Shown: positions 9,130 to 18,647, numbered from the stretch's first letter. The stretch is DNA of 64,000 nt from Paenibacillus sp. JNUCC32 (GCF_014863545.1 NZ_CP062260.1:1798001-1862000), one strand, 5' to 3'. The notes: generated from the letters alone by a model not told the origin. Numbers and translations are program-made.

Positions 9130-9534
9130 TCAGCGAACTTTGAACAACGTCCTTACTTCGACATGGCGATCTTCCCAACGTAGAACGGCTTCGGCTTCCC
9201 AGAGGCCTTGCATCACAGGGATTGCCGTCGCGCTGTAAACGCCTGGCTTGGATTCGACGACCTCTGCGGGGAACACGCCGCAAAACATATCCGGCATCGC
9301 GATGTGAAGTTCAATGTCAGCATCGGTAATCGGCTTCTCGGGAAGCTCGGTCACGAAGAGCTCAAAAACGGTTTCCTGCATGGGTTCAGCAGCAGACGAA
9401 ACGGTTTGTATTTCCATACGCAGCTGTCCATCGGTATAAAGATCCTCCGTTGGAGTACGATCCTGAACCTGTCGAAACATCAGGATGGCCGCGATCGTGC
9501 AGATCAGCAGAGCTATCCCCCATCTGGTCTTCAT
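9130..9534 (-). CDS. FixH/YtkA-like membrane-anchored protein
   Basis: This 134-residue protein has an N-terminal membrane anchor (WGIALLICTIAAILMF) and a secreted YtkA/FixH-type beta domain. That domain is marked by ADIELHIAMPDMFCG and GLWEAEAVLRWEDRH. FixH-like proteins take part in cytochrome oxidase assembly together with FixI-type copper ATPases, and the two genes before it encode just such partners. It lies on the opposite strand and converges with them, with 7 bases between stops. The start is ATG 9534, preceded on its strand by GAAGGAAGG. Confidence 0.75.
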   Translation of the reverse strand: MKTRWGIALLICTIAAILMFRQVQDRTPTEDLYTDGQLRMEIQTVSSAAEPMQETVFELFVTELPEKPITDADIELHIAMPDMFCGVFPAEVVESKPGVYSATAIPVMQGLWEAEAVLRWEDRHVEVRTLFKVR

Positions 9535-9898
9535 TCTATCCCTTCCTTCACCTGAAAGCATAGGTTTCCCTCATAGGTATGTAACAAAAGCTCAGAACAT
9601 GCAAAGTGGGTATTCATCAATGGAGTGTACAAACCAAAAAAGATTTTGTCCCTATCAGCGGCAAAATCTTTTTTTATTCGCTGGTTTACTTGATACGTTA
9701 ACATGATGTGTCCATTCGCAGAACAAGCTGGCCAGAGCAGCTTATAGCCCAAAGGAGCCATTTTATTATATTTATAATTAAGCGAAAATGAGAAATGTCA
9801 TCAGCTCGAAGGAAGTGTGGGACCGAGTCGCTGACCATAAGATACATCCATTTCGATATGATGTCGAAACAACAATAGAAGGGACGAAGTTTGAAACC
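9535..9898. other. Divergent intergenic region
   Basis: This region separates the FixH-like gene (leftward) from bdbC (rightward). It holds one strong hairpin (9636-9675) that reads as a terminator on both strands. The open frame starting at 9788 extends bdbC upstream but has no ribosome binding site there. No further gene is seen. Confidence 0.5.
9636..9675. terminator. Bidirectional terminator-like hairpin
   Basis: AAAAAAGATTTTG (9636-9648) pairs with CAAAATCTTTTTT (9662-9674) around a 13-base loop. A-run and T-run flanks make it a terminator on either strand. It sits between two divergently read genes, where a terminator is not expected. Confidence 0.7.
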
Positions 9899-10327
9899 AT
9901 GAACAAAACCGGAGTCTGGTTGTTTTTTGCATGGACGGTCGCCACAGTGGCCACTAGCGGAAGTTTGTTTCTAAGTGAAGTTTGGCATTTTACGCCTTGC
10001 GTCTTATGCTGGTACCAAAGGATTTTCATGTATCCGTTAGTCATTGTGCTGGGAATCGCAGCGTACCGGCAAAAGACAGATATCGTCCCGTACATCCTGC
10101 CACTGGTTCTCATTGGGGGAGGGATATCGACTTACCATATCGTCATCCAAAAACTTCCGCACGATCTGAGCGCGGCGGCATGCGGGCCGGTGTCCTGTAA
10201 GGACGACTACTTGAATTGGTTCGGTTGGTTGACCATCCCGATGCTGGCACTCGCAGCATTTATACTCATAACCTTTGCATTGTTACAGGCTAAGCGCTCG
10301 CAGAAACAAGAAGCCGCTCAAGCATGA
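9899..10327 (+). CDS. bdbC: BdbC/DsbB-type disulfide bond formation protein
   Basis: This 142-residue membrane protein has four predicted helices, the quinone-coupled redox pair CVLCWYQR after helix 1, and a second Cys pair (ACGPVSCKDDY) in the outer loop. That is the DsbB/BdbC plan: it reoxidises a thioredoxin-like thiol oxidase and passes electrons to menaquinone. No partner (BdbD) gene is next to it. ATG 9899 gives the usual family length. The frame is open further upstream to 9788, but that start has no binding site. Confidence 0.88.
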   Translation: MNKTGVWLFFAWTVATVATSGSLFLSEVWHFTPCVLCWYQRIFMYPLVIVLGIAAYRQKTDIVPYILPLVLIGGGISTYHIVIQKLPHDLSAAACGPVSCKDDYLNWFGWLTIPMLALAAFILITFALLQAKRSQKQEAAQA

Positions 10328-10385
10328 ATTTGTAACATCAACAGGTGGATGGTTATCCGTCATCACAAAAAGAATTGTAGTTGTA

Positions 10386-10435
10386 AGAACCCCGTTTCTT
10401 GACCCGCTCATGGGCTAGAAATGGGGTTCTTTTTC
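10386..10435 (+). terminator. Rho-independent terminator
   Basis: A 14-bp stem with one mismatch (10386-10399 with 10417-10430) is followed by a T-run. It ends bdbC. Confidence 0.88.
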
Positions 10436-10670
10436 GATAATTTACCACTGCCGCGAATACCATGTATCGTCTGACAATGCAATGGCTCGAACGAGTGGTT
10501 TTCTTGTTTTTCACCGAGATGTCAGAAAGATTCGATCCTTTCATGAACGGAGCGCTGATGTGATTCAATTGTGATCATGCTTCGTTATAATAGCCTTTGA
10601 ATATCGGGTAAGTATAGGTTAGGGTCTGACCCGATTCGAATGAATTGCGTTTGAAAGGAGACATTCTGGC
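10436..10670 (+). other. Region upstream of cydA
   Basis: No gene is seen. TATAAT at 10586-10591 is a good -10 with a weak -35. Two TGTGA half-sites occur just upstream (near 10560 and 10570), which would fit an oxygen or redox regulator of the Fnr/Rex kind, but no full palindrome is present. Confidence 0.4.
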
Positions 10671-12026
10671 ATGGTCGTAGATACGGTGCTGTGGAGCAGA
10701 TGGTTAACAGGGTTAACCTTGGCATTTCATGTCATATTCGCCACGGTCGGCGTCGGTGTTCCATTAATGATTGCAATTGCCGAATTCGTCGGCATACGAA
10801 AGAAGGATGCGCACTACATTCTGATGGCCAAGAGATGGACGAGAGGATTTGTCATTTCCGTGGCCGTCGGCGTTGTAACCGGAACGGCGATTGCCCTGCA
10901 GCTGGCATTGGTATGGCCGAACTTTATGCAGTTGGCAGGAAACGTGATCGCTCTTCCATTATTCATGGAGGTTTTTGCTTTCTTTTTTGAAGCCATTTTC
11001 CTCGGCATTTATTTGTACACGTGGGATCGCTTCCGCAATCCGTATGTTCACTGGCTGCTAACGTTACCCATTGTAGCTGGCGCAAGCATGTCCGCTTTTT
11101 TTATCACGTCGGTGAACGGTTTTATGAATCAGCCTGAAGGCTTTGTGATGGAAGCCGGTCACTTTACGGCGGTTAATCCGCTGCAGGCGATGTTTAATGC
11201 GGCAACGCCCTCCAAGGTGTTCCATGTATTATCCTCAGCCTACTTGACGGGGGCAGCCCTGCTGGCGGGCATTGCGGCTTATATTATCCTCAGAAAAGGA
11301 GCGTCGGCGTATTACAAAAAAGCGTTGAAGCTGATGATGGGCGCGGTGCTGGTCTTCAGTATGCTGACCACTATTGCCGGCGATATGTCCGCAAAGTTTT
11401 TGGCGGAGCATCAACCGGAGAAGCTGGCGGCCGCAGAGTGGCATTTTGAAACGGAACGCGGCGCGGATTTGATCCTGTTGGGATGGCTGAACGCCGAGCA
11501 GAAGGTCATGGGGGCTCTTCACATTCCGAAGGCGCTCAGCTTCCTGGCCTTTGGCGACTTTAATGCCGAGGTGAAGGGGCTGGAGGAGTTTCCGCTCGAT
11601 GAGCGCCCTCCGCTGCTCGTGCATTATTTGTTTGATATGATGGCCGGCATCGGCTTTGTGATGCTCGGCGTTGCGTTCTTGTATTTCTTGTTCGTGATGT
11701 GGAAGAAACGGAACGAGCTCAACAAGTGGCTGCTTCGGGCCATCGTTCTTAGCGCGCCGCTGGCGTTCTTAGGGGTAGAGCTGGGCTGGTTCTATGCCGA
11801 AGTCGGTAGACAGCCGTGGATTATCCGCGGATACATGCGGGTTGAGGAAGCTGCCACCTCCTCGCCGAATGTGAGGGTTCTCTTTTTCCTTTTCCTCCTT
11901 CTGTATATCGTGCTGGGCGTCATGTGTATTTTTGTGCTGCGGCGCTTATTCCGTAACAAGCCGGCAGAAGCCGAGCTTGAAGAACTGTCCAAAGAGAAGC
12001 AAATTCATTCCATGGAAAAAGGGTGA
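10671..12026 (+). CDS. cydA: Cytochrome bd-type quinol oxidase subunit I
   Basis: This is a 451-residue multi-helix protein. The haem-ligand histidine lies in helix 1 (LAFHVIFATVGVGVP) and another in SKVFHVLSSAY; the diagnostic GRQPW motif is in AEVGRQPWIIRGYMR. The periplasmic quinol loop is short, as in the CIO/YthA branch of Bacillales. With subunit II it oxidises menaquinol and reduces oxygen to water at high affinity. It begins the operon cydA-cydB-cydD-cydC, with 6 bases to cydB. GAAAGGAG precedes the ATG. Confidence 0.95.
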   Translation: MVVDTVLWSRWLTGLTLAFHVIFATVGVGVPLMIAIAEFVGIRKKDAHYILMAKRWTRGFVISVAVGVVTGTAIALQLALVWPNFMQLAGNVIALPLFMEVFAFFFEAIFLGIYLYTWDRFRNPYVHWLLTLPIVAGASMSAFFITSVNGFMNQPEGFVMEAGHFTAVNPLQAMFNAATPSKVFHVLSSAYLTGAALLAGIAAYIILRKGASAYYKKALKLMMGAVLVFSMLTTIAGDMSAKFLAEHQPEKLAAAEWHFETERGADLILLGWLNAEQKVMGALHIPKALSFLAFGDFNAEVKGLEEFPLDERPPLLVHYLFDMMAGIGFVMLGVAFLYFLFVMWKKRNELNKWLLRAIVLSAPLAFLGVELGWFYAEVGRQPWIIRGYMRVEEAATSSPNVRVLFFLFLLLYIVLGVMCIFVLRRLFRNKPAEAELEELSKEKQIHSMEKG

Positions 12027-12032
12027 GCCGTT

Positions 12033-13049
12033 ATGATCAGTTACGAGTTGATAGGCATTTCCGTGCTTTGGCTGTTTTTGTACGGCTATTTGATCGTGGC
12101 CTCCATCGATTACGGCGCCGGATTTTTTGCCTTCTATGCCCGCTTGACGAAGCAGGACCATCTGCTCAATCGTTTGATCTCTCGTTATTTGTCGCCGGTC
12201 TGGGAGATCACGAACGTGTTCTTTGTCTTTTTCTTCGTTGGCATCGTCGGGTTCTTTCCCGATACGGCCTATTATTATGGTTCTGCGCTGCTTGTGCCGG
12301 GAAGCATCGCCGTCATTTTGCTGGCCATTCGAGGGTCCTTTTACGCATTTGAGAACTATGGCTCCAAAGAAAACATCGTGTATCTGTTTTTATACGGGGC
12401 CACGGGATTGCTGATCCCGGCATCGTTGTCGGTGGCACTGACCCTTTCCGAGGGCGGCTTTATCGTGGAGGAAGGCGGGGCCGTTTCTTTAGAGTACTTG
12501 TCGCTGATGACAAGCCCGTTGTCGTGGAGCATCGTCGCATTGGCCATTGTATCGGTGCTGTTTATCAGTGGTTCGTTCCTGTCTTATTACGCTTCCCGGG
12601 CGGACGACCAGCCTGCGCTCAAGCTGATGCGGACTTATGCCCTGTTCTGGAGCATGCCAACCATCATTGCCGCGCTAACGGCATTCATTTATCTCTCTCA
12701 GCATAATGAGCGGCATTTTCAAAACATGATGGACTTATGGTGGCTGCTGGCGCTTTCCGTTGGTTTTTTCATGATATCCGTATGGCTTCTGTACAGCGGG
12801 CGGCGCTACGGACTAGCCTTTATTTGCGTGATGCTTCAGTTTTTCTGTGCCTTTTTTGCTTACGGCATCGGACAATATCCGTATATTCTGGATCCGTATA
12901 TCACCATTCAAAGCGGTGCCACGCACGAGTCGATGGGCGTTGCGCTGGTGATCGCCTTTATCGGCGGACTGTGTCTGCTGATTCCGTCCCTTATCCTGGT
13001 CTTCAGGCTATTCTTGTTTGATGCGGATTATGTAAAAGGCAAAAAATAA
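12033..13049 (+). CDS. cydB: Cytochrome bd-type quinol oxidase subunit II
   Basis: This is a 338-residue membrane protein with about nine helices. The N-terminal segment LYGYLIVASIDYGAGFFAF is the CydB hallmark (cf. YDGFDLG-type motif), here in the YthB-like form. It carries no haem and stabilises subunit I. It starts 6 bases after cydA and is followed after 54 bases by cydD. Confidence 0.93.
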   Translation: MISYELIGISVLWLFLYGYLIVASIDYGAGFFAFYARLTKQDHLLNRLISRYLSPVWEITNVFFVFFFVGIVGFFPDTAYYYGSALLVPGSIAVILLAIRGSFYAFENYGSKENIVYLFLYGATGLLIPASLSVALTLSEGGFIVEEGGAVSLEYLSLMTSPLSWSIVALAIVSVLFISGSFLSYYASRADDQPALKLMRTYALFWSMPTIIAALTAFIYLSQHNERHFQNMMDLWWLLALSVGFFMISVWLLYSGRRYGLAFICVMLQFFCAFFAYGIGQYPYILDPYITIQSGATHESMGVALVIAFIGGLCLLIPSLILVFRLFLFDADYVKGKK

Positions 13050-13103
13050 ACTGATGCGTTGTGAAATCACATACAGAGGTCGGCATGAAGGAGGGACGTC
13101 ATC

Positions 13104-14924
13104 ATGAAGAAAAAAACGGGACTGATCTCCCAGCAAATGTCCGCGCAAAGAAGACCCCTTGTTCTCATGGGTGGCGTGTCGCTTGCGCTCGGTGCCGCTA
13201 TCGTGGGCCAGGCCGTGCTGCTCGCAGAATCGGTGGAGAAGATATTTGTGCAGCGTGCTTCGTTATCGTCGGTTGCCGTCATTCTTGTTATTCTGCTGGG
13301 CGTCATGGCTGCGCGTACGCTGCTGTCGTATGGCAATGGACGAATCGGTTTGCAGATGGCTGCCCGGGCCAAAACGGATATGCGAGCGGCCGTGCTGCGA
13401 AAGCTGACCAAGGCTTCCATGCCGATGGCGCTTCGCGGGCAAACAGGCGGAAAGGTGAGCGTGGCGCTGGATGCCGTGGATGAGGCGGACAGTTATTTCA
13501 GCCAGTATGTGCCGCGAATGATGGAAGCTGCCATCATTCCTATTCTGATCTTGGCCGTAGTATTTACGCAGCATATGAATTCCGGGTTCATTATGCTGGT
13601 TACCGCTCCCTTTATTCCGATATTCATGGTTTTGGTGGGGCTCAAAACGAAGAACAAATCGGAGGAGAAATTCGCGCAGTTGGCTGAATTTTCCGGCACA
13701 TTTCTCGACTCTCTGCAAGGACTCGTTTCATTGAAGCTCTTCGGCCGTGCTCGCCATCATCAGCAGGACATCGAACGCAGCAGCCTGGGGTACCGGGATG
13801 CGACGATGGACATTTTGCGAATTGCGTTCACCAATACCTTCATGCTGGAATCCATCGTCATGCTGGGCATTGGCATCGTTGCGCTTGAGCTGGCGCTTCA
13901 GCTCCTGGTCTTCAAATCGCTTTCCTTCCACACCGCCTTTTTGATCCTGCTGCTGGTACCCGAGTTTTACAGTTTGTTAAAAAACACGGGAACCGCCTTT
14001 CACGGGGGCCGCACCAGTATGGGGGCGATCCGTAAGGTGGAAGAGATGCTTGAGGAAACGCAAGATGAAGAAGCGTTAAGCACTCGACGTGAGGGTGCTG
14101 ATCATAGGGATGGAACAGGCGAGTTAGATTGGACGATTGCGTTGGACAAGCCAGGGACAGCCGGTGGGGGGTTCATTCAAATGCCCCCGTCCATCGAGCT
14201 GAGGGATGTCCGGTTTCAGTATGCGCCGGATTCCTTCGAGCTTGCGGTGGGTTCCATATCGTTTGAACCAGGAGAGCATATTGCGATTGTCGGTAAAAGC
14301 GGGTCCGGCAAAACAACCTTGCTGCATCTCGTGGCCGGGCTGCTGAAGCCGGTATCAGGTGAAGTGCTGGTGAACGGAAGGGCGCTTAATTCAGACGATG
14401 AGGCTTCATGGTTTGATCATGTCAGCTACATTACCCAGCATCCCTATATCTTTGCCGGCACGTTTGCCGAGAATATTGCGATTGGCGCGGGCAGGGACGT
14501 CTCTAGGACTGACGTCGAGCAGGCGGCGGAAGCTGCCGGACTTGCCGCGGTTGCGGCCGAGCTCGAGCATGGCTATGACACCTTCGTCGGCGAAGGGGGC
14601 AGGGGGTTGTCAGGCGGCGAGAAGCAGCGGCTTGCGCTGGCGCGCGCTTTTTTGAAGCGGCCTGCCGTCATTTTGTTTGATGAGCCCACGGTGGGATTGG
14701 ATCTCCACACCGAACGCGTGCTGCAGCTGTCCATTGCCGAGCTTGCAAGCCAAGCGACCATGATTACCGTTGCGCACCGCTTGTATACGATAAAAGATGC
14801 CGACAAGATCCTGTTTATGGACAACGGAGCCCTGCTTGGATGCGGGCGCCATGAAGAGCTTCTTGCTCGGCTGCCGCAATACGCCGAAATGGTGGATGCC
14901 CATCGGAAAGGGAGGTTCGCATGA
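13104..14924 (+). CDS. cydD: Thiol reductant ABC exporter subunit CydD
   Basis: This 606-residue half-transporter has an N-terminal six-helix ABC exporter domain (residues about 20-320) and a C-terminal ATPase. The ATPase has Walker A GKSGSGKTT, signature LSGGEKQRLALARAF and Walker B VILFDEPTVGLD. A low-similarity linker of about 50 residues joins the two. CydDC forms a heterodimer that exports cysteine/glutathione-type thiols or haem-related reductant and is needed to assemble cytochrome bd. GGAGG precedes ATG 13104. The stop overlaps the cydC start by 4 bases. Confidence 0.93.
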   Translation: MKKKTGLISQQMSAQRRPLVLMGGVSLALGAAIVGQAVLLAESVEKIFVQRASLSSVAVILVILLGVMAARTLLSYGNGRIGLQMAARAKTDMRAAVLRKLTKASMPMALRGQTGGKVSVALDAVDEADSYFSQYVPRMMEAAIIPILILAVVFTQHMNSGFIMLVTAPFIPIFMVLVGLKTKNKSEEKFAQLAEFSGTFLDSLQGLVSLKLFGRARHHQQDIERSSLGYRDATMDILRIAFTNTFMLESIVMLGIGIVALELALQLLVFKSLSFHTAFLILLLVPEFYSLLKNTGTAFHGGRTSMGAIRKVEEMLEETQDEEALSTRREGADHRDGTGELDWTIALDKPGTAGGGFIQMPPSIELRDVRFQYAPDSFELAVGSISFEPGEHIAIVGKSGSGKTTLLHLVAGLLKPVSGEVLVNGRALNSDDEASWFDHVSYITQHPYIFAGTFAENIAIGAGRDVSRTDVEQAAEAAGLAAVAAELEHGYDTFVGEGGRGLSGGEKQRLALARAFLKRPAVILFDEPTVGLDLHTERVLQLSIAELASQATMITVAHRLYTIKDADKILFMDNGALLGCGRHEELLARLPQYAEMVDAHRKGRFA

Positions 14925-16642
14925 AAGAGCTGGCAATTCTAACAAAAGCGATGATTGAGGAACGCAAGGATATTGCCATGGCCATCATCGGCGGATTCAT
15001 AGCCGGCATCGCAGGAGTATGTCTCTTTTCACTTAGCGGATACCTCATTTCGCAGACGGTTTTTGCCCCGCCGCTCTATACCTTGATCGTGCTGACGTCT
15101 CTGGTGAAAATCCTGGGTCTGCTGCGGGCCGGCAGCCGCTATGCAGAACGTTTGTATTCCCATCGGGCAACGTTTTCTCTGCTCAGCCGTTTGCGCACGT
15201 CTTTTTTTGCCAAGCTTGTTCCGTTAACGCCAGGGATACTGGGCAAGAAGCGGAGCGGTGAGCTGCTCGCGCGGATCGTCGGGGATGTAGAAAGCCTGCA
15301 GCATTATTTTTTGCGCGTTGCTTATCCCCCTATCATCGTGGTCATGGTGTTTTTGGCGACGGTGTTGTTTACTTCCGCTTTCTCGATCTGGATTGCCTGT
15401 TTGTTTGTGGCGGGGATGCTGGGAACGGCTTTTGTGGTTCCAGCGCTGGTATTGCTTGGACAGAGAAGAATTCATGGTCGCGTTCGCCGGCAGCGGGCGG
15501 CATTTTCCACGGAAGTGACCGAACTGCTCTACGGGTTCCGTGATTTAAAAGTATATGGGCAGCTGAAGCAGCGAGAGGAGCTGCTGCAGCATGCCTCGGC
15601 AGTTTTATCAGCGGAGCAGCAGTCATCTGCCGTGCACCTGCTGCGAGGGCAATCGCTGCATACTTTTGTGACGTATCTCATTTCTTGGGGCGTGCTCATT
15701 CTCGGAGCTTATCTGATCATGGACGGCTCCCTTGCCGGCGTGTTTCTCGCCATGCTGGTCATGGCTTCGCTTACGGTGTTCGAAGAGGCGGCGCCAATGG
15801 CCACGCTGCCGGCTTATAAGCAGGACAGCGAGCACGCGGCCAAGCGGCTCGCCGAAATCGTTCATGCTGCCGATGTGATGGCGCCGCAGCCGAGCGGCAT
15901 GCTATCCGTCAATCAAGCCGTTTCGGTGGAGCTGCGCAGGGTTACGTTCCAATATGAAGATGAATGGCGTCCTGCACTCCAAAACGTATCCCTCCATTTT
16001 CCCGCTGGTTCCAAAACGGCCATTGTCGGGCCGAGCGGGTCAGGGAAAACAACGATCGTCGAATTGCTGCTCAAGCTGCGCATACCGACAAAAGGCGAGA
16101 TTCGTTTGCATGATGTTTCGATTCAGGAATTGGATGAAGCGAGCATTTGGGAAGCGTCGAATGTAGTGCTGCAGCACAGTCATTTCTTCCGCGGAACCAT
16201 TCGAGACAACCTCCTGCTGGATGCCGAACATCACGACGATCATGAGTTGTCCGCTATACTGGATAAAGTCCAACTGCCGAATCAATCTCTGGACGCTGCG
16301 GTAGATGAGAAGGGCGAGAACTTGTCCGACGGAGAAAAGCAACGGCTGGCCTTGGCGCGAGCCATGCTTCGGAAAAGGCGTTTGTGGCTTTTGGACGAAC
16401 CGACGTCTTCATTGGATTACATCACCGAGCAGCGCGTTTTCAGACAATTGCTGGAGCAAGCGCAGGATGATACGCTTATTCTCATATGTCATCGGCTGAC
16501 CGGCTTGGAAGAAATGGACCGGATCGTGGTCATGGATCAAGGCAGGATCTTGGAAGCAGGCACGTATTCGCAGCTGATGGAGCAAAAGGGCTACTTCTAT
16601 GAAATGAAACAAATTGAGCGGCAAATGATAAGCGAAGCCTGA
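14921..16642 (+). CDS. cydC: Thiol reductant ABC exporter subunit CydC
   Basis: This 573-residue half-transporter has six helices, then an ATPase with Walker A GPSGSGKTT. Its signature is LSDGEKQRLALARAM (Gly replaced by Asp, as often in one site of heterodimers), and Walker B is LWLLDEPTSSLD. It overlaps cydD by an ATGA junction, so the two are co-translated and form the CydDC exporter for the oxidase encoded just upstream. It is the last gene of the operon. Confidence 0.93.
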   Translation: MKELAILTKAMIEERKDIAMAIIGGFIAGIAGVCLFSLSGYLISQTVFAPPLYTLIVLTSLVKILGLLRAGSRYAERLYSHRATFSLLSRLRTSFFAKLVPLTPGILGKKRSGELLARIVGDVESLQHYFLRVAYPPIIVVMVFLATVLFTSAFSIWIACLFVAGMLGTAFVVPALVLLGQRRIHGRVRRQRAAFSTEVTELLYGFRDLKVYGQLKQREELLQHASAVLSAEQQSSAVHLLRGQSLHTFVTYLISWGVLILGAYLIMDGSLAGVFLAMLVMASLTVFEEAAPMATLPAYKQDSEHAAKRLAEIVHAADVMAPQPSGMLSVNQAVSVELRRVTFQYEDEWRPALQNVSLHFPAGSKTAIVGPSGSGKTTIVELLLKLRIPTKGEIRLHDVSIQELDEASIWEASNVVLQHSHFFRGTIRDNLLLDAEHHDDHELSAILDKVQLPNQSLDAAVDEKGENLSDGEKQRLALARAMLRKRRLWLLDEPTSSLDYITEQRVFRQLLEQAQDDTLILICHRLTGLEEMDRIVVMDQGRILEAGTYSQLMEQKGYFYEMKQIERQMISEA

Positions 16643-16744
16643 TCTTGCCATTGATGAGCCGGGTGAATTTCTACCTTCGCGTCACCGACATGTAAGGCTA
16701 GCAAAGTACAACAACGCAAGATCCCTAAGTAAATTTCAGAAGCA

Positions 16745-16776
16745 CAGCCGATTTTCCTCCGGAGGAAGATCGGCTG
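16745..16776 (+). terminator. Terminator-like hairpin after cydC
   Basis: The near-perfect palindrome centred on CCTCCGGAGG can form a stem of about 15 bp. The T-tail is weak. It is the only terminator candidate downstream of the cyd operon. Confidence 0.6.
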
Positions 16777-17078
16777 TATAACTTTAACGGAGATATTGAT
16801 TTCAGACGATTGGTGGAATAGGCGAGCATTTTTTATGAGCGGCTATGTTTTAAGCTATGTTGCCAGCGGCAGTGTGCCAACCGCAGATTAATCAAAAAAG
16901 GGCATTGCAAATGGGGAATGAATCATATATTATGGATAACGTAGATCCGTAATTAACTTTTGTCAGTATGCTGAAACGGGAAGTAATATACTTTTCGTGC
17001 GCGACAATTATGGATATGTAATATCCATAACTGTAATACCATGCACCATAAACCATAACGGAAAGCGAGAGGGATGTC
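16777..17078 (+). promoter_or_regulatory. Upstream region of methyltransferase with palindrome
   Basis: TTGTCA (16960-16965) and TAATAT (16984-16989) with an 18-bp spacer form a likely promoter. A perfect inverted repeat, TTATGGATAT-GTA-ATATCCATAA, lies at 17008-17030 just past the transcription start. A half-copy (TTATGGATAA) lies near 16930. This could be an operator or a leader hairpin. No other gene is seen. Confidence 0.55.
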
Positions 17079-17972
17079 TTGAACGATTTTTTTAATGAAG
17101 CCATATGGGAACAAGCTTGGAAGGAACATGGCGACAGCGTCATCAACAAAATGAAAAAAGCCGGAATCGAACCGGCCCGAGCATTTGATCATAAGGCCCG
17201 GACTTTCAATGAGCAATCATTTAATGAAGAAGGGAGAAAAAGGACTTCGCGCATCATGAACTGGCTTGAAGGGCAAGGCGTTCGATTCGATAATGCCTCC
17301 GTTCTGGATATCGGGGCCGCTTCGGGCGTGTTTTCGGTTCCGTTTGCGGAGCGCGGGGCTGATGTAACGGCCGTGGAGTCTTCGCAGCCCTTGATCGATC
17401 TGCTGAAAGAGAATATAACAAATTTTCCACAGGATCAGGTGAAGATCGTTCCCGAACGTTTTGAAGATATTGACGTACAGGCCAAAGGGTGGAGCCAGGC
17501 GTTCGATCTCGTTTTTCTCTCGATGTGCCCGGTCATCGTGGATTGGCAGAGCGTAGAGAAGGTACTGCAATGCGCCCGGGAGTTTTGTTATATCAGTATG
17601 CCCGCAGGTTCCACCGAGATCAGCCTGATGAATGAAATCCGGCCGCTCATCACCGATCAGCCTTACCGATCGAAACATATGGAATTCGGGTATTTGCTTC
17701 ACCTGCTATACCTCAAAGGATATTCCTACGAGTCCCTTGTAACGCGGGAAACGAAAACGACGGAAGTCTCAAGCGAAGCTGCGCTGCAGGAAATCATGAA
17801 CTGGCTTCGCGGTCATGGTCAAGCCCCAGATGATCAGAAGCGTAAATTGATAACGGATTATTTAGAGCAAGCTTATCCGTCCGGCAACGTCACGATCCGG
17901 CAGAGTGGGCGTTACGGCAAGGTATTGGTTCGATTGCAGGATGAAAGCATGTACTCGGGAGAACGGACTTAA
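17079..17972 (+). CDS. Class I SAM-dependent methyltransferase
   Basis: This is a 297-residue protein with a Rossmann-type methyltransferase core. Motif I is VLDIGAASGVFSVPFAERG (about residue 74), the acidic residue after beta-2 is in VTAVESSQ, and motif IV is FDLVFLSMCPV. Extra N- and C-terminal helices flank the core. The substrate is unknown; the SMCP/WQSVEKVL region resembles small-molecule methyltransferases of Firmicutes. It starts with TTG, preceded by GAGAGGGA. It stands alone. Confidence 0.82.
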   Translation: MNDFFNEAIWEQAWKEHGDSVINKMKKAGIEPARAFDHKARTFNEQSFNEEGRKRTSRIMNWLEGQGVRFDNASVLDIGAASGVFSVPFAERGADVTAVESSQPLIDLLKENITNFPQDQVKIVPERFEDIDVQAKGWSQAFDLVFLSMCPVIVDWQSVEKVLQCAREFCYISMPAGSTEISLMNEIRPLITDQPYRSKHMEFGYLLHLLYLKGYSYESLVTRETKTTEVSSEAALQEIMNWLRGHGQAPDDQKRKLITDYLEQAYPSGNVTIRQSGRYGKVLVRLQDESMYSGERT

Positions 17973-18101
17973 GGTATCTTCCTGATGAGTATTACGATAA
18001 CAATCTTTCCCGGCTCAACCAACCGTTCTTGAACCTGCCGGGGATCGGATGATATGGTAGTAGTGCGTGAACCAACGATCCGGGAGAGGCGTGAAGATGT
18101 C

Positions 18102-18611
18102 ATGAAAATGAAATTTACACAAGTGAAAACGGTGGAAGAAATCGCAGAGGTTGCCAGACTGGCGGCAGAAATTTGGCGCGAATATTACGTATCCATCATT
18201 TCTATGGAGCAGATCGAATATATGATCGGCAAATATCAAGCTGTCCCGGCGATTACGGATCAGATCCGGAATCAGGACTACGAATATTACTTGATCCATT
18301 CGGCTGACTCCTCCACCGTCGGTTATATGTCGGTCAGACAAGAAGAGGACAAGCTCTTCCTGAGCAAGTTTTACATTAGCAAGGAGCAACGCGGACGCGG
18401 CTATGCCAGTCAAGCGATGGTGTTCCTGGAAGAGCTGTGTAAGAACCGAAGCTTGAGCCATATTTGGCTGACGGTCAATCGACATAATGAATCCAGCATC
18501 GCCGTATATGAGAAAAAAGGCTATCGGACCGTGAGGGAACAAATCGCGGATATCGGGAATGGATTCGTGATGGACGATTATATAATGGAAAAGGAAATTT
18601 CGGTTTCATAA
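18102..18611 (+). CDS. GNAT-family N-acetyltransferase
   Basis: This 169-residue protein has a GNAT fold. The acetyl-CoA binding motif A is KEQRGRGYASQAMVFLEEL (about residues 104-122), and the C-terminal NESSIAVYEKKGYRTVRE is the usual motif B. The substrate cannot be told. ATG 18102 is preferred over the upstream ATG at 18054, because GGGAGAGG lies between them. A strong terminator follows. Confidence 0.85.
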   Translation: MKMKFTQVKTVEEIAEVARLAAEIWREYYVSIISMEQIEYMIGKYQAVPAITDQIRNQDYEYYLIHSADSSTVGYMSVRQEEDKLFLSKFYISKEQRGRGYASQAMVFLEELCKNRSLSHIWLTVNRHNESSIAVYEKKGYRTVREQIADIGNGFVMDDYIMEKEISVS

Positions 18612-18647
18612 AGTGCACGGCTTAATATCCATGCTGAAAAAAACGAT

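Noticed and set aside
12023..12352. 109-codon frame overlapping cydB
   Set aside because: Alternative-frame shadow of cydB, which has conserved CydB motifs.
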